Shown: positions 51,970 to 60,717 of the stretch, piece after piece
How positions within the stretch are numbered: position 1 is the stretch's first letter
How the letters are laid out: each line of letters begins with the position of its first letter
From: Alkalimonas cellulosilytica
GTDB taxonomy: Bacteria; Pseudomonadota; Gammaproteobacteria; Enterobacterales; Alteromonadaceae
NCBI RefSeq assembly: GCF_036325985.1
Contig: NZ_JAUHLI010000014.1
Location: forward strand, 1 to 64,000
Length of the DNA stretch: 64,000 bases
Direction: 5' to 3'
The notes under the pieces: generated by a model
What the model saw: the letters and a program-made list of their open reading frames with translations, nothing else
What the model was told of the DNA's origin: nothing
The model's database searches: none
Program-made: the position numbers and the translations under genes

Positions 51970-54102
51970 TTATTGCGCTGGATGGCCCAGGCCCTGATGC
52001 ATCGAATTCAGGATGGCGCCGTTATCGGCATCAATCTCCCAGGCGAAAATGCCGCCCAGCTGATGCTGCAGAATGTAACTGCCTTTTTCCCTCACCGAGC
52101 GCTTAGTATCCAGACTGATCAGGGTATTGGTGGCAGGGTTCCAGACATAGCTGGCCTTGGCTTCATCGTCCCAGCCGACGGTAAAGCCGTTGATGCCACT
52201 GGCTTCAGGCCCGCCCATAAAGTCGGCTTCAATGGCTTTGTAATCCATGATGCCGCGCTCCCAGCCACCGGTAATGCCATCGCCGCCAATGCCGGTAAAG
52301 GGGTTGCCAGCCACTACGCCACTGACGTTGGTCCAGCCGCGGCCATACATGGCAACACCGAGCGCAATTTTCTCTGCCGGTACGCTACGGTTCAGTAGGT
52401 ACTGCACCGCTTCGTGGGCAGAAAATCCGGTGATGGGGGAGTTGTCGGATGGGTACAGGCCGGTCATGTGGCCCAGGGTACCGCTCCAGGCGCCGTAGTA
52501 GTCGTAGGTCATCAGATTGATGAAATCCATGTACGGGTGCGCATCTTCCCAATCGACCACACTGAGTTTTTCTACCCCGCCACTCATAGCCGCTGCCAGC
52601 TCGTACTCACGGCCGGTTTCCAGGCTGAGTGCATCCAGGGCTTCACGCAGCTCGCGCATCAAAATGGCAAAGCCGGCCCCGTCTTGTGGGCTGCCGAGTT
52701 CAGGCAAAGCGCCACCGCCACCAGGGAATTCCCAGTCGATGTCAATACCATCGAAGAAGTCGTAGGTGCGGATAAAGTCGATCATCGACTCGATAAAGAC
52801 GGCTCTGGCGGCTGGATCCACCCCGATGTCGTACAGCGGATCAGACAGGGTCCAGCCACCCACCGATGGCAGAATTTTCACCTCAGGGTGCGCCCGTTTT
52901 AGCCGGTACAACTCGGCAAAAATACCGCGGATGGGCTGATCCCAGCGATCGCCCGGGTAGGATTTTTCCAGCGCGGCAAATTTGTCGTGCACTACCACAC
53001 TGTAATCGGGCTTGCCCTGACACTGGGCATTTAAGGCGGCATAGCCCTCCGGGTTGGCCTGGCGCAACGACTCGTTCGGGCCACAGACCGGAATAAATCC
53101 ATAGTAAATATGGGTCAGGTTTTCTGCCGGGATATCGGCCACATGGTAATTGCGACCGTAGATGCCCCATTCCACGAAGTAGGCGGCCACTTTTTTGCCG
53201 CTGGTGTTCTGGTAGCTGCGGTTGCGCTCTTTCAGTGGGTGTGGCCAGTAGGTCATGTCCAGATCGGTCCAGGGATCAAAATCCGGATTGGTGCCACCTC
53301 CACCGCCGCCACCTGAGCCTGCGGAGACGGTCACAGTGGTTGCATCACTGTCGGTGCAGAGCAGGGCGGAGCTGCTTTGCTGGCAGAGGCTGACCTTGTA
53401 GTGGTACTGACCGGTTTGGCCGACATTTACCTGCACACTGCCACTTTGTGCCTGCTGGCCATTGGGCGTCAGTGCAGCGCTGTGGATCACCGTATCATCC
53501 TGCTTTAATTGCCACAGATTGCCGTTATTGCCCCACCACATATTCCAGCTGATGGTAAAGCTGGCGTTACCATTGGTCAGGGATTGATTGCTATCCAGCC
53601 AGGCAATCACTGGTTTGGCGGGAGCCGCTGGATTCACGGGTTCAGGTTCGACCGGGTCTACTGGATCAACTGGATCTACCGGGTCTACTGGATCGACTGG
53701 GTCAACTGGATCCGAACCGCCACTGCCACTGACCTGAATGGTGGTGATGCCACTGGGCTGACAGTTTTCGGTACCGTCAGTGACCAGACAGAGTTGCACT
53801 TGCAACTGGTAGCTACCGGGCTGGGTGAGCGTCAGGTTGGCCTGGCCGCTTTGTGCTTGTTGACCATTAGGAGTTAACGCTGCACTGTAGACAGCGCTGT
53901 CATTTTGTAACAAAACCCACTTATTACCGTTGGTGCCCCACCACATATCCCATTGCACCGGGATGGTAACAGCGCCATTTTGCAGTTCGAACTGGCTTGG
54001 CATCCAGCTGATGTTGGGGGGGCCAGGTGTGCTGGCAAAAGCTGAGCTGCTGACAAACAGCAGCGAACTGGCCAGACAAAGCTGACTGATACGATCTTGC
54101 AT
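51970..54102 (-). CDS. GH18 chitinase with two ChiN-type domains (ChiA-like)
   Basis: 710 residues from ATG 54102, with GGAGG upstream. A signal peptide is followed by two similar Ig-like domains (about residues 25-135 and 160-275), each with MWWG-NGN and SAALTPNGQQAQSG motifs, joined by a seven-unit DPV linker. The GH18 domain has catalytic Glu about 458 in DGIDIDWEFP and ends AWEIDADNG. The ChiA N-terminal domain is known to feed chitin into the active site. First gene of the operon. Confidence 0.95.
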   Translation of the reverse strand: MQDRISQLCLASSLLFVSSSAFASTPGPPNISWMPSQFELQNGAVTIPVQWDMWWGTNGNKWVLLQNDSAVYSAALTPNGQQAQSGQANLTLTQPGSYQLQVQLCLVTDGTENCQPSGITTIQVSGSGGSDPVDPVDPVDPVDPVDPVDPVEPEPVNPAAPAKPVIAWLDSNQSLTNGNASFTISWNMWWGNNGNLWQLKQDDTVIHSAALTPNGQQAQSGSVQVNVGQTGQYHYKVSLCQQSSSALLCTDSDATTVTVSAGSGGGGGGGTNPDFDPWTDLDMTYWPHPLKERNRSYQNTSGKKVAAYFVEWGIYGRNYHVADIPAENLTHIYYGFIPVCGPNESLRQANPEGYAALNAQCQGKPDYSVVVHDKFAALEKSYPGDRWDQPIRGIFAELYRLKRAHPEVKILPSVGGWTLSDPLYDIGVDPAARAVFIESMIDFIRTYDFFDGIDIDWEFPGGGGALPELGSPQDGAGFAILMRELREALDALSLETGREYELAAAMSGGVEKLSVVDWEDAHPYMDFINLMTYDYYGAWSGTLGHMTGLYPSDNSPITGFSAHEAVQYLLNRSVPAEKIALGVAMYGRGWTNVSGVVAGNPFTGIGGDGITGGWERGIMDYKAIEADFMGGPEASGINGFTVGWDDEAKASYVWNPATNTLISLDTKRSVREKGSYILQHQLGGIFAWEIDADNGAILNSMHQGLGHPAQ

Positions 54103-54340
54103 GGTGTCCTCCAAAAGAGAGTTTTTTATTGTTATCACTACCCTGAGGCAGTTCGGTATCAACATGCTGTAACGAGTGTCTGCCTGACGGACGGCTCCCT
54201 GTTGCTTGCTGTGTTGCTCCGTATGGCATGTCGTACTAACTATTTATTAAATGACAGCGTTGTCAAATGATAAAGTTCTGATAACATGCTAAGTGTCTGA
54301 AATGGAATTATAAAAATTTACGATGAAGTGGCAGGAAAAT

Positions 54341-54370
54341 TTACAGTGCCAGCATAGGCTGACACTGTAA
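54341..54370 (-). terminator. Terminator of the DUF3300 gene
   Basis: A 13-base stem TTACAGTG-C/T-CAGC pairs around a four-base loop with one G-U. On the minus strand it is followed by ATTTTCC. It lies just past the stop at 54378 and upstream of the chitinase operon. The rest of 54103-54340 is A+T-rich leader, presumably the chitinase promoter. Confidence 0.65.
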
Positions 54371-54377
54371 CAGGGAC

Positions 54378-55997
54378 TTAATCAATCTGCCGTTGCCGGC
54401 GTTCACTGCTGCGGCTGCTGCGCTCAGCAGCTTGGGGCCGTGGGGAGGCCGAGCGCTCAACCCGTTGCGGCCGTTGTGCCGGGGCAGTGCTTTGAACCCG
54501 GTTGGGCGAGCTTGGCTGCGACTGTACCCTGGGTTGTGCCTGCACAGGGCTTTGGCTGCGGATCGCTTCGACCGGCCGCTGCGCTCTTTGTTGCGGTTGA
54601 GTGCTTTGACGGATTGGTTCCGGTTGTGGCATGGCCTGCTGCTCTAGCTGGCGATTCGGCCGGATAGGAGCTTGCTGTTCATGGCTTCTGGTCTGAACGC
54701 GTTGCTGCATGGCCGGTTGACGGCTTGGCACGGCTTGGCTCTGCTGCACCTCACGGGCACCCCGGTATTCTGAGGCACGCTGCCGCTGTTCACGAACCGG
54801 ATTGGCCGTTGCACTGTCCGCGGACATGCGGCGTTCTGGCCGTTCTGTCTGCTGCTGGCGTTGCTGTAGATTGGCAGAACGCTCATGGGTAGCGTGCTGA
54901 CGTTGTTGCAGCTGTTCCCGGCGTTGCTGCAGATTGGACTCCTGGCGCTGTGGCGCTGCATCTGCCCGCAGGCTCCGTGAGCCTTCGCTGCGACCTCTCC
55001 AGTCTCGCTCTTGACGCTGCCCTTGCTCCGTTCTTTCCTGGCTACGAGCGTGCTGGCGGAAACTTGTGCTGTAATCACCACTCGGTTGTGCACGCGGGCG
55101 GCGCCACTCGCGGGCCGGACCACGTTCTTCCCGGGTATAGCTTCTGGGGCGAGGGTCGTACTGACGGCTCAGGGCTTCACGACGATAGACCACACCACGG
55201 CGATGCACCGGATTGTGTTGCCAACGTTTTCCATGGTGCACATGCACCACCCGGGTCGGGTAATAGCGTGGTGGATGATAAAAGTGATGATGGTTCACGA
55301 TCACATGGCGATGGTGCCAGTGAAAACCGCTGAAGTAAAAGCGTGGCGTGACCCGGTAATAAGGCCCCCAATAGAAAGCACTGTGGGTATAGTAAGCGCC
55401 TGGATAATGCCAGTAGTAAGGCTGATGATGCGGCCACCACCAATCCCCATACACCACCCGGGTGTTGTAGTAGGGGACATAGACGACTTCACGCTGACGC
55501 GGCTCAATGATAATCACATCCTGCTCACGTTGCACCACAATGTGTTCGACTTCATCAAAGGCGCCATGGGCGTAGGCGCGTTCACGCAGCTGCTGTATGC
55601 TCTGCATCACCCAGGTTTCATCGGTTAAAAAAGCTTCGCCTAATTGCTCCAGCCAATCCAGATCGTCGCTCATGCGCTCCAACAAATCCGGAAATGCCAC
55701 CAGCGCTTTGACACTGGGATCCCAGGGTTGCTGCTCGACTTGCTGCAAGGCGGTTTCTGCATCCAGTTCCGGATGCTGCGCAACCCAGCGGGCGGCCTGT
55801 ACTACTTCCAGCGGGTAGGTAGAGGCAATCAGCACATGGCTGAGGATGCTGTCCGGATACAGAGCTATCGGTGCCAGCACCTGATCCAGTTGCGCCTGCT
55901 CAAAGGACTCATCCTGAGCGCTGGCTGGCAGACTTAACAGCAAAGCACAAAGTGCCAGCGGTAGCCACCGTTTAAAGGTATGGACTAAGTCAGACAT
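54378..55997 (-). CDS. DUF3300 secreted protein with Gln/Arg-rich tail
   Basis: 539 residues from ATG 55997, with AGGAGG upstream. A signal peptide (RWLPLALCALLLSLPASA) is followed by a DUF3300 domain (LDQVLAPIALYPDSILSHVLIASTYPLEVVQAARW...PWDPSVKALVAFPDLLERM). A Tyr/His/Trp-rich segment (DWWWPHHQPYYWHYPGAYY) precedes about 240 residues dominated by Gln, Arg and Pro. DUF3300 members are envelope proteins of unknown function. The tail looks disordered and could bind surfaces or nucleic acid. Own terminator; monocistronic. Confidence 0.82.
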   Translation of the reverse strand: MSDLVHTFKRWLPLALCALLLSLPASAQDESFEQAQLDQVLAPIALYPDSILSHVLIASTYPLEVVQAARWVAQHPELDAETALQQVEQQPWDPSVKALVAFPDLLERMSDDLDWLEQLGEAFLTDETWVMQSIQQLRERAYAHGAFDEVEHIVVQREQDVIIIEPRQREVVYVPYYNTRVVYGDWWWPHHQPYYWHYPGAYYTHSAFYWGPYYRVTPRFYFSGFHWHHRHVIVNHHHFYHPPRYYPTRVVHVHHGKRWQHNPVHRRGVVYRREALSRQYDPRPRSYTREERGPAREWRRPRAQPSGDYSTSFRQHARSQERTEQGQRQERDWRGRSEGSRSLRADAAPQRQESNLQQRREQLQQRQHATHERSANLQQRQQQTERPERRMSADSATANPVREQRQRASEYRGAREVQQSQAVPSRQPAMQQRVQTRSHEQQAPIRPNRQLEQQAMPQPEPIRQSTQPQQRAQRPVEAIRSQSPVQAQPRVQSQPSSPNRVQSTAPAQRPQRVERSASPRPQAAERSSRSSERRQRQID

Positions 55998-56148
55998 GGG
56001 TGTCCTCCTGTACTCGCCATTGCCAGCGGGAATTGACCACGGCAAGCGATCAGTGCAGCGTGAAAGAGTCACGCATTTGACTAATTTATAGACGGTACAA
56101 GCTTAACTTAACCTGAATTGGCGCACTCTGCCAGTGAACTGGCCGCCA

Positions 56149-57855
56149 TCACCCCATATAGCGTTGTTTCTTATGGGCTTTAATTTTTGTGATATCGACC
56201 AGCACCAGGCCATCCATGCAGTCGGAAAAGTCCGGATCCAGCCCAAAACTTAAAAAATAAGCACCGCCGGCGTCACAGATCTCACTGTATTGCTTGTACA
56301 GAGTGGGGATGTTGAGCCCCATATTGGCCAGCAAATGCTTCAGTTGGCTGAAATCAGCGGCATAGTCGTTGCCACAAAACTGTTGGCGCAACTCTGGCAG
56401 CAGTTGTTCATTCAGTACATAAGGATGGCGCGATACGGCAGGGGATGCCGGGTGCTGAAAGTAAAGATGGTAAAAGTACACCATCAGATCGCGCGCGGCC
56501 TGCGGGTAGCTGTTGGATAAACTGACGGCGCCGTACAGATAACGAATATCCGGTCGCTGTTTCAGGTAGGCGCCGATGCCATACCAGAGGTAATCCAGGC
56601 TGCGCTTGCCCCAGTACTTGGGCTGCACAAAACTTCGGCCCAGTTCAAGCCCGGCGGCCAGGTAGGGCTGCATGCCGCTGGACATTTGAAACAGCGCATC
56701 GCAGTACAAGCCCGCTTGCCCATGCTTAGCAATAACCGCCGCTGTATCGGCAAAACGATAGCTGCCAACGATATCCAGCTCTTTTGGATCCCACAGGATT
56801 AAATGTTGATACCAGCTATCGAATGGATCGATATCGCGCCGTTTACCACTGCCTTCCCCTACGGCCCGAAAAGCCACTTCACGTAAACGACCAATTTCAC
56901 GCAGGATGGGGGAGCTGCCCTGATGCTGATACAAATAGATTTGCTTGTGATCGGCGGTTTCGCCCAATAACTGGCACGCTTCCACCGCCTTTTTCAACAC
57001 TTTACGATCTTCTGGCAAGGCAATGCCGCTTTGGGTTTTAAACAGCCGGGCTTTGTCGGTGCCAATCCGATACAAGTGCTTTTTAAATAGTTTGGCTCTG
57101 GCCTGAGGCTCCAGCGCCAGGCTGGAGAAGCTTTCAAACGGAATCAGTTCACCGATACGAATTTGCAGCTGCTTTTGGCGTTGACGAAACATTTCACGGA
57201 CCAGCAGCATGGTGGCCAGCGGTTTGTACAACATGGAAGCCAGATAAAACTGCCAGGAATTGCGCCCTTGCAGATGGATGGGCAGCACCGGAGCCTTGGC
57301 CTGGGTAGCAAAGCGCAGAAAGCCATGGTGCCAGCGACCATCGCGAATACCATTGGGCTTTAGCCGGGACACTTCACCGGCCGGAAAAATAATCAAGGCG
57401 CCTTCTTGCTGCAAATGCTGTGCGATGTTATCCAGCAGCTCACGGCGGGTTTTACCTTGCATGGCATCAACCGGAAATAGTAAGGAGTGTAAGGGAGGCA
57501 AGGCCATCAGCATTTGGTTGGCGACAATTTTTACATCGGGTCGGATCTCGCTGATGAGTTTGATCAGTGCCAGCCCATCCAGCGAACCAATCGGATGATT
57601 GGCAATGATAACTACCCGGCCATCGCTTGGGATCCGCTCCAGCTCTTGTTCACGAACCGTGGTTTGAAACTGAAAATACTCCAGCACTTGTTCGACAAAA
57701 TCCAGCCCTTGCAGATGGGGGTAGGTCTTTGCAAACTGCATGAAATCTTTTTCATGCAGCAGTTGGCGTAGCAGCCAGGTCATGAATTTTTTTAACTGTG
57801 GCTTATTTTCAAGCTGCGGGGCTTGTTGTTGCAGCATGAGCTCAACATTCAACAT
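56149..57855 (-). CDS. olsF: Bifunctional ornithine-lipid synthase, OlsF-like
   Basis: 568 residues in two domains. Residues 60-270 are a PlsC-type O-acyltransferase with the HX4D motif in NHPIGSLDG and FPAGE (the OlsA role). Residues 310-550 are an OlsB-like GNAT N-acyltransferase (LREIGRLREVAFRAVGEGSGKRRDIDPFDSWYQHLILWD...LELGRSFVQPKYWGKRSLDYLWYGIGAYL). Fused proteins of this layout in Serratia, Vibrio and Flavobacterium make ornithine lipid alone. Ornithine lipid contains no phosphorus. Downstream of the phosphoesterase (85-base gap) and of a PHO box. Confidence 0.82.
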   Translation of the reverse strand: MLNVELMLQQQAPQLENKPQLKKFMTWLLRQLLHEKDFMQFAKTYPHLQGLDFVEQVLEYFQFQTTVREQELERIPSDGRVVIIANHPIGSLDGLALIKLISEIRPDVKIVANQMLMALPPLHSLLFPVDAMQGKTRRELLDNIAQHLQQEGALIIFPAGEVSRLKPNGIRDGRWHHGFLRFATQAKAPVLPIHLQGRNSWQFYLASMLYKPLATMLLVREMFRQRQKQLQIRIGELIPFESFSSLALEPQARAKLFKKHLYRIGTDKARLFKTQSGIALPEDRKVLKKAVEACQLLGETADHKQIYLYQHQGSSPILREIGRLREVAFRAVGEGSGKRRDIDPFDSWYQHLILWDPKELDIVGSYRFADTAAVIAKHGQAGLYCDALFQMSSGMQPYLAAGLELGRSFVQPKYWGKRSLDYLWYGIGAYLKQRPDIRYLYGAVSLSNSYPQAARDLMVYFYHLYFQHPASPAVSRHPYVLNEQLLPELRQQFCGNDYAADFSQLKHLLANMGLNIPTLYKQYSEICDAGGAYFLSFGLDPDFSDCMDGLVLVDITKIKAHKKQRYMG

Positions 57856-57940
57856 GGAACTGCTCCCTACCGGTTTGGCTGTTTCAGGCTAACGCAGCGG
57901 TATGGCAGTTTGATGGCGATTTTATGACCTTTCTGTGACC

Positions 57941-58741
57941 TCAGGCGACTTTGGACAAGCTGGTGACATTTGTTTTGGTTGGCTCTGGCCAGACGGACAA
58001 CTGTTGGTAAGTTTCAGCGCAATGATAGAGCGCCAGGCTGCCATCTCTGGTTTCCACCAAAGCCGTACAACTGTCAATCCAGTCGCCATCGTTGCAGTAG
58101 AGGATCCCATCTTGCAGGGTAATTTCCGGGTGATGAATATGGCCGCAGACGATGCCATCGTAACCACCGCGCTTGGCACGCTGCACGGCAGCATCCCGGT
58201 AGCGGGCTATGGCCTGACGAGCGCCGGGGACTTTGCTCTTAATATAAGCCGACAAGCTGAAATAGGGCTGGCCTAAGGTGCGGCGAAAGCGTTGATTCCA
58301 GCGGTTTAGGAACAGCAATAAATCGTACAGATGATCGCCCAGCCGGCGGTGCCAGTGCGCCAGTTGCACATGCTTGTCAAATTCATCGCCGTGCAGCAGC
58401 AATAAACGCTGACCCGAGTGGGTAATATGCTGGCTGCGTAATTGCACTTGAATGGCACCGAAATTCTTACCGGCGTAGAGCCGAAAAGCTTCGTCGTGAT
58501 TGCCAGGCACATAAATGATTTCAGTGCCTTGTTCTGCCATTTTCAGCAGTTGCCGTACTACCTGGTTTTGTTGAACTTTCCAGAACACCTGGCGCTGCAT
58601 GGCCCATAAGTCGACAATATCCCCCAGCAGATAAATTTTATCGACCTGACAATGTTTCAGGAAATTCAGCAGATAGCCTGCCTGACAGTTTTTACAGCCC
58701 AAATGAATATCGGATAAAAACAAGGTTCGGCAGTTCAGCAT
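57941..58741 (-). CDS. Calcineurin-like metallophosphoesterase, PlcP-like candidate
   Basis: 266 residues from ATG 58741. Metal-binding motifs are in order: FLSDIHLG (DxH), LLGDIVDLW (GDxxD), VPGNHDEAF (GNHD), LLLHGDEFD and CGHIHHPEI (GHxH). This is commonly called UDP-2,3-diacylglucosamine hydrolase-like, but LpxH-type and PlcP-type enzymes share it. PlcP is a phospholipase C of this fold that strips head groups in phosphate starvation. Position after a PHO box and before olsF favours PlcP over LpxH (inference). Weak ribosome site. Confidence 0.72.
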   Translation of the reverse strand: MLNCRTLFLSDIHLGCKNCQAGYLLNFLKHCQVDKIYLLGDIVDLWAMQRQVFWKVQQNQVVRQLLKMAEQGTEIIYVPGNHDEAFRLYAGKNFGAIQVQLRSQHITHSGQRLLLLHGDEFDKHVQLAHWHRRLGDHLYDLLLFLNRWNQRFRRTLGQPYFSLSAYIKSKVPGARQAIARYRDAAVQRAKRGGYDGIVCGHIHHPEITLQDGILYCNDGDWIDSCTALVETRDGSLALYHCAETYQQLSVWPEPTKTNVTSLSKVA

Positions 58742-58801
58742 CGGTAGGCACCATGGTATCTTAACGATGCGGTCAGCTTGCCGATGCATTGCGTCAGTCG
58801 G

Positions 58802-58830
58802 GTGACAGTGTCCTGAAACTTTTATGACAG
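58802..58830 (-). promoter_or_regulatory. PHO box (PhoB-binding site)
   Basis: On the minus strand three heptamers repeat with an exact 11-base period: CTGTCAT (58830-58824), AAAA, GTTTCAG (58819-58813), GACA, CTGTCAC (58808-58802). The first matches the PhoB consensus fully, the third 6 of 7 and the middle 4 of 7. The linkers are four bases. It points to the metallophosphoesterase/olsF unit, 60 bases upstream of the first start. No good -10 is obvious downstream. Confidence 0.75.
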
Positions 58831-58840
58831 TGAGCTTTTT

Positions 58841-59761
58841 ATGTCGATAGCTTTGGTGATCCCAGACCGGGATCTGAGCCGTTTGGTTGCTGCCCTTCAG
58901 CAACACTTGCCTGAGGCCGTCATTGAGCAATGGCCGGATATAAAGCAGCCTGAGCAGGTCGAGTTTGCCGTGGTATGGAAACAACCTGCCGGCAGTTTGC
59001 GGCATTTCTCGGCGCTTAAAGCGATTCAAAGCTATGGTGCCGGAGTGGACTCCATTTTACGCGATCCGCAGTTACCAGCTTTACCGATCAGTCGGATTGT
59101 TGATCCGATGCTTGCTACCGCGATGGTGCGTTATCTGGATACCGTGGTACGTATGTATCAGCTTCGGTTGGATCAATTTGCGCGCCAACAGCAATTGGCG
59201 CAGTGGCGGCCAAAAGGACCTCGTAAGCTGAATAGCATTGCTGTGCTTGGTTTGGGCGAACTCGGTCAGGCTGCGGCTGCCCATTTTGTTGGCGAAGGGT
59301 TCAGCGTAACGGGCTGGTCCAGAACCTTGAAGCAATTGCCTGGCGTGCAGTGTTTTGCCGGGATAGATGGCTTTTCGGCAGCAGTGGCTGAGGCGGATCT
59401 GGTGATCTGCTTATTGCCTTTGACTTCAGCAACCGAAGGGTTACTGAATGAGCAGCAGTTGGCTCTTTTTAAAACAGGCGCCATTTTGATCAATGTGGCC
59501 CGAGGGGCTATTGTTGATGATCGCGCCTTACTGGCCGCATTGGATAGTGAGCAATTAGCCGCTGCCTGCCTGGATGTCTTTAGCCAGGAACCTTTGCCAG
59601 CGGCCCATCCTTTTTGGGCGCACCCCAAAGTGACGGTCACACCACATATTTCTGCTGTGACCAATATCGACACCGCGGCCCGGCAGATTGCTGAGAACTA
59701 TCGGCGAAGCCAGCACGGCCAGGCTTTGTTGCATCCGGTCGATGTAGGCCAGCAATATTGA
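58841..59761 (+). CDS. Glyoxylate/hydroxypyruvate reductase A-like dehydrogenase
   Basis: 306 residues of the D-2-hydroxyacid dehydrogenase family. NAD(P)-binding GLGELGQAAAAHF (about residues 138-150), NVARGAIVDDRALLAAL, catalytic His in VTPHISAVTN and the acidic partner in LDVFSQEPLPAAHPFW. Closest pattern to GhrA (312 residues in E. coli), which reduces glyoxylate and hydroxypyruvate. Divergent from the PHO-box unit, so the box region is its upstream flank, though box orientation favours the other strand. Confidence 0.85.
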   Translation: MSIALVIPDRDLSRLVAALQQHLPEAVIEQWPDIKQPEQVEFAVVWKQPAGSLRHFSALKAIQSYGAGVDSILRDPQLPALPISRIVDPMLATAMVRYLDTVVRMYQLRLDQFARQQQLAQWRPKGPRKLNSIAVLGLGELGQAAAAHFVGEGFSVTGWSRTLKQLPGVQCFAGIDGFSAAVAEADLVICLLPLTSATEGLLNEQQLALFKTGAILINVARGAIVDDRALLAALDSEQLAAACLDVFSQEPLPAAHPFWAHPKVTVTPHISAVTNIDTAARQIAENYRRSQHGQALLHPVDVGQQY

Positions 59762-59891
59762 ATTTATCTGGCAACTGTATAAAAACACACCTGTTGTAAA
59801 TAAACTACAAGTTGTCTACACTAAGCCACAGCTTAAAAAGTTAAGCTAACTTGCTCACAACAATAAAAAATTAAGCGCTGAGGTAATTTTT

Positions 59892-60005
59892 ATGAGTAAA
59901 GCGTCCAGTCGTGGTTTTGGCTTTACCGCAATTGTCATTGTTGTATGCCTGATGGCACTATCAGCATTTTTGACAAAAGCTGAAGCCTGCTGCTTCCTTT
60001 GTTGA
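59892..60005 (+). CDS. 37-residue membrane peptide ending in CCFLC
   Basis: Short open frame of 37 codons from ATG 59892, with GAGG eight bases upstream. The product is MSKASSRGFGF, then a hydrophobic segment (TAIVIVVCLMALSAFL), then TKAEACCFLC. It has a positive N-terminus and a membrane or signal-like helix, with three Cys in the last five residues. A strong terminator follows 30 bases after the stop. The 130 bases upstream are A+T-rich with repeats (TTGTA/TACAA), so it can be an independent transcript. I recognise no family. Confidence 0.6.
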   Translation: MSKASSRGFGFTAIVIVVCLMALSAFLTKAEACCFLC

Positions 60006-60035
60006 AGCCAGGAATGGATGGTTAAGGATGATCGA

Positions 60036-60066
60036 AAAAACCCCGAATTTCGGGGTTTTCCTTTTT
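60036..60066. terminator. Bidirectional terminator between the small peptide gene and smrA
   Basis: AAAACCCCGA pairs with TCGGGGTTTT around a short loop. T-tracts flank it on both strands (TTTTCCTTTTT plus, TTTTTT minus), so it serves both convergent transcripts. Confidence 0.9.
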
Positions 60067-60076
60067 AATCAAGTCA

Positions 60077-60658
60077 TTAAATTCGTTTGCTGTGGCGTTC
60101 TCTGTTGTCACGCTTTTGCTGTTGGTTCTTTTGTAGCAGCACATAACTGGCGGCGTAGCCGCCATGATGGCGCTGTGCGGTGTGGCAAGCCAATACTTCC
60201 GGGATCTGACTGAGCCATTTGGCGCAATAACTTTTTAAAATGGCGGGGTGCGGTTTACTCTGACGTCCCATGCCATGATGGATCAGTAAGGTGCGAATAC
60301 CGCGTTGATGACAATCCTGAATAAAATCGAACAGTTGTTTGCGTGCGACCTGAAGATTTTTACCCAGTAAGTTCAAGGTCGCATCCAGCTGGTACTTGCC
60401 AAGACGCAGGTTACGGTAGACACCTTCTTGTACCCCATCTTTTTTGTAGGCAATCAGATCGTCTGGCTTGATCAGATCCACGTACTCCATGCTCAGGTAG
60501 TTGGGATCAAACTCCATCTCTTGTTCGGCAGCCTCGCGCCTGGCCAGTTGCGCCAATGACGGCTGGAACTCTCCAGTTTCCGGTACGATTTCATCATGCT
60601 GCAAAGGCCGGACACCGGCCATTTCTTTCAGGAAGTCATCCAACTCATCTGTTGACAC
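60077..60658 (-). CDS. smrA: DNA endonuclease SmrA-like, Smr domain
   Basis: 193 residues aligning by eye with E. coli SmrA (YdaL, 187). Shared features: N-terminal acidic linker with MAGVRPL; LRLGKYQLDATLNLLG; then the Smr core IRTLLIHHGMGRQSKPHPAILKSYCAKWLSQI, HTAQRHHGGYAASYVLL, and the ending RERHSKRI. The HGxG loop is HHGMGR. SmrA family members nick or cut branched DNA. It lies convergent to the small peptide gene, sharing a bidirectional terminator. Confidence 0.88.
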   Translation of the reverse strand: MSTDELDDFLKEMAGVRPLQHDEIVPETGEFQPSLAQLARREAAEQEMEFDPNYLSMEYVDLIKPDDLIAYKKDGVQEGVYRNLRLGKYQLDATLNLLGKNLQVARKQLFDFIQDCHQRGIRTLLIHHGMGRQSKPHPAILKSYCAKWLSQIPEVLACHTAQRHHGGYAASYVLLQKNQQQKRDNRERHSKRI

Positions 60659-60717
60659 TGCTCAGCCCGATTATTCAGTTTCCGATGCATGGATTATACG
60701 CGGTTCAGCAGCTGACG

